A stretch of DNA of 64,000 nt, taken from Microcyclospora pomicola. Its lineage: Eukaryota; Ascomycota; Dothideomycetes; Capnodiales. The stretch is from the NCBI GenBank assembly GCA_002786065.1, contig NHNY01000018.1, positions 1 to 64,000 of the forward strand, read 5' to 3'. Shown piece after piece: positions 9,717-20,900 of the stretch (positions within the stretch are counted from its first letter, which is position 1; each line of letters begins with the position of its first letter). The notes below the pieces were generated by a model. The model did no database searches. It was not told the origin of the DNA and was given only the letters and a program-made list of their open reading frames with translations. Both the position numbers and the translations under genes were made by a program.

Positions 9717-10650
9717 CTCTCCACAGGCTGGCCCTGCTCCGTCAGAGACACCGTAATTCCCCGAGACGATAGCATGGCAAGCACATCAGTGCTTCGGATG
9801 TCATACCGCTCGCAGGAAGCACGACCCTGGACAGCAGGCATTAGACAGGAGAACGTGACGCACGTTGACTAGTTCTCGAACTACAAGCTGTTGGAGATGC
9901 ATCGGCCCAAGAACTATTTGACGTCTGACCACAGATTTCATATCGAGCGGCATTTTCAAGATATAAAATCAAAGTGGCTGTGCACTACGATATCCCGCAG
10001 CAGCCTCGCAGAAAGCGACAGCCATTGAGGCCAGATGACTGTACCTTTCACTACCTAGACCAGAAGGACTCAGGAGATGTCGAGAATGGCGCTCATCTGC
10101 ATACTGCACTGGTCCCGACCCGATGAAGATTATACCCTTGCACAGCATATATGTATTCCAGTATCCTACCCTTCATCATAGATATACAACGAGGATTACT
10201 TACCCTATAGCATTAACAAGACATATATACTGCTAGATTCAATACATACAATATCTCCAAACCTCGTCCTCTATACGGCACGTGAACATGGATTTGCTGA
10301 GCACGAAGCTATGTGGCTCTTGTGAATCAACATGTCTTCTGCCTAGCCGGTCTTTGCCTTTGGTTGTTAGGTCTCCTTTTGTCTTTTTAACCCTCCTCAG
10401 AACTCTTCTCATGTTACATAACGTATACCCCTTCTCGCAGCTCCTATGCACGTATGTCATTGACGTGATCGATGTGTAAGAAATGAAAAGGTCCTGTCAT
10501 TGGATTGGCAAAAGTGACAGGCTCACACGTATATATCATGTACGAACTGTAAGGGTAAGCTTTCATACATCGGACGCACTTGCTAAACAGATCCGCTCCG
10601 TCATATTCCCGAGAAAATGAAGTCATTCACAGACCAAACACGCCCAACGC
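9717..10650. other. Intergenic region, convergent genes
   Basis: About 0.93 kb lies between the 3' end of the duplicated-domain gene and the 3' end of the minus-strand AT-hook gene. A frame of about 60 codons without recognisable features is open at 9929-10123. No further match to the duplicated domain was found past 9716. Otherwise nothing is seen. Confidence 0.5.
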
Positions 10651-12153
10651 TCAATCATCTTCAAACACAAACACGTTATCACTGCTCTGCTCGATGACTC
10701 GTCGGCGCCTTGGTGGCGATACAACCTCGTACGCGACCTCCGACTGCGGGTCTGTGACGACGGACGCCGAGACCGAGTCTCGTATCGTCCTGCGTCTGGG
10801 CTCGCCTTCGTGGTCCGACGGTGAAGACGGCAGTCTGGGGAAGGACTTTCGCGTTGCAGGCAATTTATCAGTGCGTTTTTGAGATGTGGTGAGTGGGAAT
10901 GGTTCGGAGTTCCGCTTGGGTTTTCGTTCGGTCTTGTCCGCAGAGTCGTCCGATTGCGAGAGCGGTTTACTTCGTTCTTCGAGCAATTGTGCTCTCACGC
11001 GCCGCGTCAGGCGTTGGGTGGAGTCTGGCTCTAGCTCCTCGAGTTCATCCTTGTTGGCGGACCGTCCTCTTTCTGAGCCGGATGAGTCTTCGACTGCCTC
11101 GAGGAACTCGACCCAGCCTTTGCCTTGTCGGGTGATGTTTACGCCTGGTTCGTCAATGCTGAGGCTATGTTTTGACTTCTGCGTGGACGGATGAGCCCTT
11201 GGAGTCGACTTCGATGCGGGCGATGATGCGTTATCGATGGCGCTTTGAGCTGCAGCAACTCCGCCTCGATTTTGTAACTTGGTCCTTTTCCAAGGCCGGT
11301 TTTCATTAGACAAAGAAGCAGCGTTGTGGAGCGTATCGCGCGCGTCTCTTGCTTGAGAGGGATCGCGAACTTTCTTCGGCCTTCCTCTTTTTCGCGGCTG
11401 AGGAATGCTTTCTTTGTGCAAACCACTCAGATCATTCGCCACATTTGTCGGTGCAGCACGCTTGATAACAGCATCTCTCTTCACCGGCGCCGACTGCACA
11501 TTACTCGACCTCTCACTGATCATGCGCTCAGCCCTGAGTCGTCCCATCTCCTCGCCCAGTCCTTCATTCGCCTTCCGCAGCTCCTCGTTCGTGGCTGCCA
11601 AAGCATCTAGACTTTCCTTAAGGCGTGATAGCCTTTCTCCTCCTTCAGAGACCAGACCGCGCAATCGATTCAGCTCAGCTGTGATTTTACCGAGCTGAGC
11701 TACATTTGGCTGCCGGTCCAGCTTCTTCAGGTTCTGCTCATACATCCGCAATCCATTCTCGGCCTCTGCGACCCGTTCCAAGAGGACCTTTTCCTTCTCG
11801 GCGAGCTTACTTCTCTCCGCCTGTCCATCCTGTTCGAGTGCGTTGACTCTCATCGCCACTGAGTCACTAGCGTCGTGAACGTCTGACAGCTTCGTCTGAA
11901 CCCTCCCTTCGAGATCCTGCATCCGAGAATGCAGACCCTGCGCGTTCAGTTCACGGACATCCTTGTCAATCGCAGCTAGCCGCTCGTTGTGGCGATCTGT
12001 CATGGCTTCCAAGACTTTCAGTCGCTCATTGTATTCCGTCTGTGAGATAGTTCCCTGCTGATGTTGTTTATGCATCAGAGCGAACTCACGCTTCAACTGA
12101 TGGCCGAGAAGTAATGTGGCATGATGCTGCGAAGGACTTGCTTCAGCTGCCAT
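10651..12153 (-). CDS. Coiled-coil / AT-hook nuclear protein, function unknown
   Basis: A single-exon frame of 500 residues begins ATG at 12153. Residues ~25-215 are charged and heptad-like with few Gly or Pro, so a long coiled coil is likely. Residues ~255-265 read PRKRGRPKKVR, a canonical AT-hook core (R-G-R-P) embedded in basic residues and likely to bind the minor groove of AT-rich DNA. The remaining ~235 residues are Ser/Pro/Arg/Asp-rich and predicted disordered, with a W-V-E-F-L patch near 350 and a short acidic/hydrophobic tail (VFVFEDD) that could be a peptide docking motif. It suggests a chromatin-associated factor. No catalytic domain is visible and I know no specific orthologue. 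Confidence 0.75.
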   Translation of the reverse strand: MAAEASPSQHHATLLLGHQLKREFALMHKQHQQGTISQTEYNERLKVLEAMTDRHNERLAAIDKDVRELNAQGLHSRMQDLEGRVQTKLSDVHDASDSVAMRVNALEQDGQAERSKLAEKEKVLLERVAEAENGLRMYEQNLKKLDRQPNVAQLGKITAELNRLRGLVSEGGERLSRLKESLDALAATNEELRKANEGLGEEMGRLRAERMISERSSNVQSAPVKRDAVIKRAAPTNVANDLSGLHKESIPQPRKRGRPKKVRDPSQARDARDTLHNAASLSNENRPWKRTKLQNRGGVAAAQSAIDNASSPASKSTPRAHPSTQKSKHSLSIDEPGVNITRQGKGWVEFLEAVEDSSGSERGRSANKDELEELEPDSTQRLTRRVRAQLLEERSKPLSQSDDSADKTERKPKRNSEPFPLTTSQKRTDKLPATRKSFPRLPSSPSDHEGEPRRRTIRDSVSASVVTDPQSEVAYEVVSPPRRRRVIEQSSDNVFVFEDD

Positions 12154-12775
12154 CTTGAGCGGAACTCGATGTGTTGGTTTGGGTTCAGTCAGCCACGATG
12201 GTCTAATACTGAAGAAGAGGAGTAATTGATTCTAGACATGAACGTTTTGTCACTTCGTCACTTCATTCATGATACGTCGTGTCGATGAGTAGGTAGGTAG
12301 GTGAAGTGATATAATAAGCGGACATTACTCGTACTCGAACGCGATCAGGCGCGTCTCAACACGTCACGTGGCAACGAGTTCACATCATTTATGTAGCCAG
12401 AGACATCTTCACAGCACACGAGAGCACAATCACTTTAACAACGGCTGTACGCTTGTGTCTACGTACGAAATCGCAATGTAACCTAAGAAGAAACATCGTG
12501 ATTCCGAGCAAAACGCCAGGACAAGACTCCGATCTAAGAAATAGCGCAAGCAAAAGTGTTTTGGCGCCTTCTTCATCAATAGCACTCCCGGCGCCTCTTC
12601 GAGTATGCATGATTGCTATCAGTTTCCACACTCCTCTGAGCGCTATTGCACAAGCCTGTGGCCAAGCTTATGCCTACTTTTGTATAATGCTCCTTGCTCA
12701 ACAACGTGTCGTCAGCCGACACGGCCGAGACACGGTTGAGCTAGAGCAAAGGTCTGGTTTCGTGGGATGAAACGC
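12154..12775. other. Intergenic region upstream of the AT-hook gene
   Basis: This 622-bp stretch lies between two minus-strand genes and should contain the promoter of the AT-hook gene and the eIF4A 3' UTR. It holds a short (GTAG)n-like run near 12289-12302. No coding signal. Confidence 0.5.
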
Positions 12776-14251
12776 TTAAATGAGATCTGCAATGAGAATT
12801 AGCAATTGCTGGTGTCGCGAGTAAAGATCAAGCAAGCTTACCAGCGACGTTCATGGGCATCTCCTCGATTTGAGTGCTGTAGAACTGTTCAATCTCACGC
12901 ATCATGCGCACATCATCTGCGGTGACGAAGTTGATGGCCACACCCTTCCTTCCGAAACGACCGCCACGACCGATGCGGTGAATGTAGTTCTCACGGTTTG
13001 CGGGCAGATCGTAGTTGATGACCAACGAAACTTGCTGCACATCAATACCACGGGCGAGCAAGTCAGTGGCGATCAGGACACGAGAAGAACCGGAACGGAA
13101 CTCCTTCATGATGACATCACGCTGACCCTGGTCCATGTCACCGTGCATGGCGGAGACAGTGAAGTCACGGGCAGTGAGCTTGTCGGTGAGCCAGTCGACC
13201 TTTCTGCGGGTGTTGCAGAAGATGACGGCTTGAGTGATGGTGACGGTCTCGTAGAGATCGGAGAGGGTGTCCAACTTCCAATCCTCCTTCTCGACAGCGA
13301 TGTAGAACTGCTTGATACCTTCGAGGGTGAGTTCATCCTTCTTGACAAGGATACGGACGGGGTCGCGCATGAACTTGGTGGTGACCTCCAGAACGTCCTG
13401 AGGCATGGTGGCAGACAGAAGGACGACCTGAGTGGACTGGGGGAGCAGCTGGAAGATGTCGTAGATCTGCTCGGTGAAGCCGCGAGACAACATCTCGTCG
13501 GCCTCGTCAAGGACGAACATCTTCATGCTGTCGGTCTTGAGCACACGACGCTGGATCATGTCGTGGACACGGCCGGGGGTACCGACGACCACCTGGGGGC
13601 CGTCTTGCAGGGCCTTCATGTCATCCCGGACGCTGGTTCCACCGATGCAGGCGTGGCACTCGATGTTCATGAAGTCACCAATGGCGACGACGACCTTTTG
13701 GATCTGTTGAGCAAGCTCACGGGTGGGGGCGAGGATCAGAGCCTGGCAAGCCTTGATGTTCGGGTCGATCTTCTGGAGGACAGAGATGGAGAAGGTTGCG
13801 GTCTTGCCGGTACCGGATTGTGCCTGAGCGATGACATCGTTGCCTGCGATGTGTGAGTATGTGTTTGTCGTTGTAGGAGGTGTATTCCTCCGCATGTGCA
13901 GCGGCTAATTTCCCAACCGTTGCAACAAGCAAGGAGTTTCGCTGAGATGTGGCGTACCTTTGATGACGGGCATGATAGCACGCTGCTGGATGGCCGAGGG
14001 TCGCTCGAAACCGTAGGCGTAGACTCCACGGAGGAGCTCGGCCTTGAGGTTCATCGCATCGAAGCTGTCGGTGGTCTCATCGTAGTTGGACTCGATCTGG
14101 GCTGTGGTGGGCTGAGGTCAGCGATCTTGTGCGTTCACTCATGACATCTTGCCCCTCCTCCCACCATGCCAATACAGCATCAAGCAGTCAGGAAGAGCGC
14201 AGGAGTCAACTTACTCGCCTCGATATCCTCGAGACCTTTTCCGTCAGCCAT
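12776..14251 (-). CDS. tif1: Eukaryotic translation initiation factor 4A (DEAD-box RNA helicase)
   Basis: Four exons on the minus strand: 14251-14215, 14101-13958, 13843-12842 and 12786-12776, introns 113, 114 and 55 nt. Joined they give 397 residues, the normal eIF4A length. Motifs are all present: Q-motif region (about 38-52), AQSGTGKT (68-75), PTRELA (100-105), TPGR (149-152), DEAD (173-176), SAT (204-206), ARGID (324-328) and HRIGRGGR (349-356). The protein begins [12 protein letters not shown] and ends NVADLI, as expected for fungal eIF4A. The last exon is only 11 nt and encodes the end of the Asp codon plus Leu-Ile-stop. Without it the third exon would read on to an atypical GKLA end. 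It unwinds mRNA 5' leaders within eIF4F in the cytosol. Compositional bias (strong G/C at third positions) fits high expression. Confidence 0.96.
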
Positions 14252-14754
14252 GATTGCGGTTTTGGTGGAAGGCTCACTGGCACTGCGCCGTGAGCTGCGA
14301 AAAGCGTGAGTGGGTGGGCGGGGGTCCTCGGTGGCCTCCGCGCGGTGAGTGTGGTGAAGTAGACTGGAAGACTAGATACCGGACTCTCTGAAAGGAGAGT
14401 CGAAGGGTTCTAGCGGTGAGCGGTGTGTTTGAAGTGGTGGTGAAGGGTGGGATGTTGGATGGGGGAGACGTTGTGCAGCGGCGCGCACAATATAGAACGA
14501 ACTTCTGAAAATTTGGCCTTCTGGCGCTAGTGGGAAAGTCGACGGGGCCGTCCGTGCACGGGTCGTCGACGCCGGCCTGTGACGATGCGCAGTCACGGAA
14601 AAACGATGATTTGCAGATTCACCAGATGATTCGCGTGTGACTCGACGGTGGCGAATACTGCTTCGGTGGCAAGACTCAGCATTTGAGTCCAGATTGGTAC
14701 GGCACAGACGGAGCAAGACTTCAATCACGCTTACTTGGTGCCACCCACTTCAGG
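14252..14754. promoter_or_regulatory. Divergent promoter region eIF4A / JmjC gene
   Basis: These 503 bp separate the start codons of eIF4A (minus) and the F-box/JmjC gene (plus), so both promoters and 5' UTRs must lie here. CT/GA-rich runs occur on the eIF4A side (14380-14470), as is common for highly expressed fungal genes. No specific binding site is claimed. Confidence 0.6.
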
Positions 14755-16358
14755 ATGACTCTTCCCGTGGCTGTGGCGCTGAATGGAGAGACGAGAAATA
14801 CACCGTGGGAATCAGATGCTCGACCCGTGAAGAGACAAAGAACGAGTTCGAGCGGATCGCAAGACGAGTCATCTTCGAATCAACACAGCAGTCTGGTCAG
14901 ACGCCATCCTCTTGGCATTCGACCGGCAGGAAATGCACTTACGGCCACGGTGAATTCGAAGTCAGCATGTGGAAATTATGCAGCGTTGCCGGACGAGCTG
15001 CTGGCTTTGTCGCTCGAGTACCTCCATTCCGCGGATCTGTTACGCCTAGGAGGAACTTGTAAAGCCTTGTATGCATTCACCAGGAATGAGGAGCTGTGGC
15101 GGGCTCTGTTCGTAGAGTAAGTCGTGTCGTTTCATGCCAGAAGAAGCATTCCTGGGAGCTCAAGCTGAGAGGAAATATCAACGGTAGGTCTCCTCCAGAG
15201 CATTTCGCTTGGAAAGGTTCATGGCGCTCTACGTATCTTGCGCAGTCATCTGACAAGGAGCCTCGAGTGGACTGCTCTAACCTGTTCTCTGATGTGCTTC
15301 ATCGACCATTCTTCTGTGCTCATGTCCCACTGAACGAGTATGCTGCCAACATACCCAAACAGAACGCTATCACGCGACTTGAAGACCTCACCCCTGAAGA
15401 GTTTCAAACGAAATGGGTCAACAGGCCCTTCATCCTCACGGCGCCTGTCAAGAAATGGCCAATCTATCAATCATGGTCCACGGAGCGTTTGCTAGAGAAA
15501 TATGCCAATGTGTCTTTCCGCGCCGAGTCGGTGGATTGGCCCCTCAAGAACTACATGGAGTACATGACCAACAACCACGACGAGAGCCCGCTCTACCTCT
15601 TCGACCGCGCCTTCGCGGAAAAGATGAATCTCACGGTCTCCTCGCAGCCCGACAATGACGCCGACTACTGGCCACCGTCCTGCTTCGGAGCCGACCTCTT
15701 CTCGGTCCTCGGCCAACAACGCCCCGACCATCGCTGGATGATCGTCGGCCCTACCCGCTCCGGCAGCACCTTCCACAAAGACCCCAACGCGACGAGCGCG
15801 TGGAACGCCGTGCTCAAGGGCAGCAAGTACTGGATCATGTTCCCGTCGTCCGCCGCGCTTCCCCCGCCTCCAGGCGTCTTTGTCTCCGCCGACCAAAGCG
15901 AAGTCACCAGCCCCCTGAGCATCGCCGAGTGGCTGCTCGGCTTCCACGCCGAAGCCCGTCGCACCCCCGGCTGTATCGAAGGTATCTGCAATGAGGGAGA
16001 GGTCCTGCACGTCCCGAGTGGCTGGTACCACCTCGTCCTCAACCTCGAGCCCAGCATCGCGCTGACGCAGAATTTCGTCCCGCGGAAACGCGGTGGCGCC
16101 GTGCTGCAGTTCCTGCGCGATCAGAAACAGAGTATCAGCGGCTTCGGCGATGATGTTGTGAATCCCTACGAGACGTTCGTGGCGAGACTGAAAGAGCATG
16201 ATCCGGAGGTCTTGGCGACGTGTCTCGCGGATTTGGAGAGGATGGGCAAGGGGAAATGGGAGCAACTGACGAAAGTCGCGGAGACAGAGGAGGACGGAGA
16301 GGCAGGTGGATTCGCGTTTGGGTTTGGCGGTGATGACTCGGATGTAGACGTTCCATAG
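14755..16358 (+). CDS. F-box and JmjC-domain protein (JMJD6-like Fe(II)/2-oxoglutarate oxygenase)
   Basis: Two exons, 14755-15116 and 15188-16358, around a 71-nt intron (GTAAGT..GGTAG) give 510 residues. The splice was chosen because it keeps frame and joins LWRALFVE directly to an H-F-x-W-K-G-S-W-R-S-T-Y segment. Order: basic PVKRQR patch (24-29, possible NLS), F-box (about 75-121, LPDELLALSLEYL), then a JmjC domain (about 190-430). Metal ligands are visible as H317-x-D319 and H402 (in GWYHLVLNLEP); T-S-A-W-N-A and W-I-M-F-P match the JMJD6 fold. It is probably an active nuclear hydroxylase or demethylase that could also be an SCF substrate receptor; substrate unknown. The C-terminus is Gly/Phe/Asp-rich. 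It converges with the FAH gene 57 bp away. Confidence 0.9.
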
Positions 16359-16415
16359 CCCAATGATCCAAATTGCGAACCTCATCCTGATACGCCTGAA
16401 TCCTGCACTGTCTCC

Positions 16416-17330
16416 TCACGTCTCCTTAAACTCATACCCGCCCTCCTTATCCCTGACCTCCACCCTCAACCTCGCGGCCTCCACCTCCTTCCCGCCCACC
16501 CTCATCCCGGCCTCCATCACATCCCCACCCACCACCTGCCCCACCCCCTTCGGCGTCCCAGTCAGCACAATATCCCCCTTCTCCAGCGTCATGACGCGCG
16601 AAATATCCCGCAACTGCCGCGCGACATCAAACAGCATCAGCGCGGTGCTATCCCTCTGCCGCTCCTCGCCATTCACACTTAACCACAACTCCACATCCTG
16701 CGGGTCCGCCACCACGTCCTTCCCCACCGGTCCCGCGAACGGCAGGAACGTGTCGAAGCCCTTGGCGATCGACCACGGCAGGCCCTTGCGCTTCGCCTCC
16801 TCTTGCACGTTGCGGCCCGTCATGTCGATGCCGAGGATGTAGGCGTCGATGGCGCCGAGCAGCGCGGCGTTGGGCGTCGAGTCGGGGACGTCGGAGAGGC
16901 GGGCGCCGAGCACTAGCCCGAGCTCGACTTCGTAGTGGAGTGAGACGCCGCGCGGACGCAGCACGGGGCCGGTGTTGGCGGCGAGCAGCGAGGAGGGCGG
17001 CTTGAGGAAGAAGAAGGGCTGCTTGGGCGTCGTGTTGTGCAGCTCGCTGACGTGGTCGGCGTAGTTGCGGCCGATGCACATGATCTGAATGAGAGGGGAG
17101 AGGGTTAGCGGAGCGGCGGAAGAGGAGGGGGATCAGAAGAGAAGACCAACCTTGCGGCAGTTGCTGCGAATCGACTCGAGCGCGGCGGCATTGTCGGTTC
17201 GTCGACGAGCGGTCGTGGCGGCGAATGTTCGTACACCGTAGCTGGCGAAAGCGTTTGAGGGACCAGTCGTCTTCGCCGTCCGCGTGACGGTCTGGGTGAA
17301 CTGTGAGACAGCTCTCGCGCGGCATGCCAT
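16416..17330 (-). CDS. Fumarylacetoacetate hydrolase family protein (FAHD1-like acylpyruvase), mitochondrial
   Basis: Exons 17330-17151 and 17084-16416 flank a 66-nt intron (GTTGGT..TTCAG); the product is 282 residues. The first 60 residues are Arg/Ser/Thr/Ala-rich without acidic residues until a short NAAALESIRSN segment, a typical mitochondrial presequence. The second exon opens I-M-C-I-G-R-N-Y-A-D-H, the FAHD1 signature. The metal-binding E-x-E (H-Y-E-V-E-L-G) and later Asp (G-I-D-M-T-G-R-N) are present, as are K-G-F-D and the G-D-I-(V/I)-L-T-G-T-P-x-G-V-G block. FAHD1 enzymes cleave acylpyruvates and decarboxylate oxaloacetate in mitochondria. The start at 17330 is the first ATG giving the presequence; the frame is open further upstream but without a better start. 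Confidence 0.93.
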
Positions 17331-17982
17331 GGTTGCGGCGCAAGTCCCAGACTGGGGTTGGAGGATCTTGTGGAAGTTTCCTCGCTGGTACCTGGTTTGA
17401 CTGAGTAGGTAGCTCAAGCGTCAAGATCCAATCCACGCTGCTGATCTGGTTATTGGTATGAGGTCGTTGTATGCAGTTGGTGAGATGGAGCCAGCATTGG
17501 ACAATCTGACGTCCCTCCATAGCTCCGCTACGCGGCATTGGCCATCGGCAATGGACGGTATCCGACAACCCACCTAACGTACGCCAACAACAGGACGACA
17601 CTATCGAACAGGACATCGCTCCATTCGTCCGGAGAATCGTGTCAATGGCACGAAATGCATCGGTGGGTTCCATCGTCGAGATTCAGGGGATGTATGTATG
17701 TATGTATGCTACATCAGTCATATCATAGGTATCATATCATACACCTACGGTACCTTGCACTTGAACGAAAAGGAGCCAAGGCATGTTACAGCCAGGCGGC
17801 GACGATAAGGTCTAAACAACACTTGCTAGGCCATGCCGTAGAACAGATCAATTGATGCTAGTACAGTACAATGCTTTCATGTCAGGACTCCGGTCCACCC
17901 CATAATTTTAGTTAACTCCTACTTGCGTGAAAGCGTTGATATTCTAAACTGTATGACTCGCAATGCACCTCTCCACAGCTGC
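17331..17982. other. Intergenic region FAH gene / chitin synthase
   Basis: This 652-bp stretch holds the FAH gene promoter and the chitin synthase 3' UTR, both on the minus strand. It includes a (GTAT)n microsatellite at about 17693-17708. No coding signal. Confidence 0.5.
17693..17708. repeat. (GTAT)n microsatellite
   Basis: Four tandem tetranucleotide copies are followed by an imperfect one. Probably length-polymorphic. Confidence 0.7.
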
Positions 17983-20900
17983 TCAAGGATAATCGTGATA
18001 CTCAGTCGAGTAGCCCAGATTACTCGGCTTGCGGACATGCGACGAGGTATGGTGATGATGGTATCCCTTCTCGTACATCGAGCTGGGCGAGGCGGAGCGC
18101 GCAGGCAGATACGACGAGCCGGCCGGGGCGGAGGAGCCGCGCATGCGACGCTCCTGCTCGAAGTCGCCCCAGCGCTTCATGGTGATCTTGGAGCTGTCGA
18201 ACTCGCCGTCGCCGTCGTGGCCGCTCTTGCCGGTGCCTTTCACCTCGCCAGCGGTCTGGCGGGTGTCGCCCCAGGAGAAGTCGTCAAAGTGCCAGAAGGC
18301 GTAGGTGGGGAGGATGAAGTTCCAGACGGGGAGAGAGAGCAGGTAAATCAACATCCAGCCGACGTAGACGACGCGGTGGGCGGTGACGACGATGAGAAGA
18401 CCAGGGAGACCAAGGATGAGTCCAAGCAGGACGAGCGGGATGACGGGGATGGGAGAGTGCTCGATCCCGGCTTTGATGGCGATGGCAACTAAGACAGAAG
18501 TCAGTACATGGGCTCTCGGGAAGTAGCAGGAAGGGCAGCAAGGCGAATACTTACTGACGTAGAACGTGAAGGCAATGGCAGCCGGAAGAACCAGCGTGCC
18601 CACGAGCTCGATGAAGACGACAAATTGCATGCTGAAGCAGAACGTTCCGCATAAATCGCGGACTAGCACCAATTCCATCAAATTGTGCACGGTCGAGTTG
18701 ATCCATCTTCGGCGTTGCGAGAGCAACACTTTGAACTCCTCAGGTACGGTGGTCTTGCAGACGGCCTGCGGGATAAAGACCTGCTTGCGCTTGGGAAAGG
18801 TCTTCAGCATGAGTGTCGAGAGATAACGATCCTCACCAAGCAGCAGCAGGTTCTTCTTGTGTAGTGTGTCGACCACGTTCTCCGAGTAGTGCTCCACGAT
18901 ATCTGGGTTGGCAAGAATGGGCACCCAGTAGTTTTGACCACCCTTCGGGGTCTTGATGCGGTACATGCAGAAACAACCAGGCAGACAGGTCACACCACCG
19001 AACACCGATTCAAAAGATTTGGCCTGGTGATGAGAGATGAAGTACTCAAACACCTGGATCATCGACACCCAGCTGGCGGTCTTGTTGGCAATCTTCGTCT
19101 CTCCACAGAGACCCATAATCTCAGGATCCTTGACCATGGCCGAGATCATGTGGGTCAGCGAGTCAGGGAAGACTTTGGTGTCGGCGTCGACCATGAGCAC
19201 TATCTCGTAGAAGTCGGGCGAGATGCCCGTGATCTTCCAGATACCGTTAAACATCTCATACTCGAGTTCGGTCATCCGCTCGTCGAACATGACTTTCTGA
19301 AGGAAGGACATGAGCACGATCTGGGAATCACGCTTGCCTCTGTTTCCGGGCTTGGGTGCTCGCTTTTCGGCAGGAGTGCCGCATTTGACGACGAGCAGGA
19401 CCGGGACACGCTGTTGTTTCTCGATTGGAATGATGCTGTCACGGCCGTAGTCGTAGAACCCAGCGTAGATCTTGGCCATGTTGTGACGTTTGCTGCCAGA
19501 CGCAACCGCAACATATGAGAAGGCCTGCACCTCTTCTTCGGGCACGACAAGCTCTCTCATCATACCCAGACAAGCATCAGGTGTGGACATGGATTCGCCT
19601 TTACCTTTGATCATACCGTCGCAAACAATAAACATGAGCTTGTGGCTGTTGGGGTAGTCTGTCATGGCGATCGAGTCGAGCGTCGTACGAATACCTTCTG
19701 GTCCCTCGGAGTATGCAGTGACAAGGCAGATGGAATGCGCGAGTGGGTAGCCAAACGGTTGCCACTCCGGTGGTGGCTGAGGTACCACAGCTTCATGGAC
19801 GAATCCATGCGGTCCGCTGGCATCTGTCTCGGTAGGCAGTACACTGCTGTAGCGGCTTCCTTCACCCGTGCCACTGTGTCGTCCGCTCTCGTTATATGTA
19901 GGGAGAGTCATCTCCGAGCGGTTCTGGTTGCCGTACATTGATGGAGTACCACTAGCTGGCAGCAGACGAGCAGTACTCTGCTGGCTTGCCATTGTCGTTG
20001 GCTGAGGACGATGTTTGACGATGCTTCGCTCGATAGCATAGGGGCTTGTGAACCGACTCGTGGTCGGGAAGAAACTACCGCGCTTGGCACCGCGTGCACC
20101 AGCGTCCGAAGCAGGGTCAGTCATCTTGGGCGCTGGACGGTAGATATCGTCTGTCCACTCTTCAATCTGTTGTTCGCGCTGCTTTCTGTTTCCCGACATG
20201 CTTGTCTTGTTGGCTGCGTATTTGCGGCAGAGGTACCACTGGAAGGCGATGGCAAGGACGAATTTGGCTAGCACGATCGACAAGATGAAGATGAGCGAGA
20301 CGTACAGTACGACCTTGGAAGCGATGCAACCGACGGTTTCCGTGTCGATGGAGCCGACTTTGATGATGTCCTGAAAGCACTGTGCCACCTGTTTGTTGGC
20401 ACCACCGGAGAAGGCTAAAGTCACATCAACACCTTGTAGGGCTGTGTTCTCACGAATGTCATCGAACATGGTGGGATAAGTGACCTGACTGGTGTTGAAC
20501 CACTTCAGAAGGTCCAAATCGAGGACATCTCCCGAATAGACGACGAGGTTCCTGCTCTTGTTCTTGACATCGTCCCAGGTGAAGTACACATCTCCAGAAC
20601 TGCGGAGGTCGTAAAAGTTCTCGCGAGCAGTCTTCGAGGTGTGGCACGAGTAGCCTAGGTAGTACGGCATGGTTTTGTTGGGGTTCGCGTTGTCAGATCC
20701 ATCCTGGTTGAATGGATTGCAGGGGAAATACCACGCCAGATTGTCGTCGTCGTCGGTCGGCACATCTGAGCCTTCCGCGAGCGTGATCAAGCCTTTGCAC
20801 GCGCCATTGACATTCTGGAAGAGGAAGCTGCCATCCTGCCCACCATGCGGCACATCCATATCGTAAAGAACGTTACCTCTATCCGCAATGCCCCTAGCAA

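Noticed and set aside
12870-13856. 328-codon open frame on the plus strand
   Set aside because: It is the antisense of the eIF4A third exon. Its composition (Asp/Gly/Val/Leu-rich) is a by-product of strong codon bias on the other strand.
15492-16385. 297-codon frame on the minus strand
   Set aside because: It overlaps the JmjC domain, whose motifs and splice structure are clear on the plus strand. The antisense product has no recognisable motif.
16648-17673. 341-codon frame on the minus strand
   Set aside because: A shifted frame over the FAH-family gene with an Arg/Ala/Pro-biased product. The real gene is in another frame with conserved catalytic residues.
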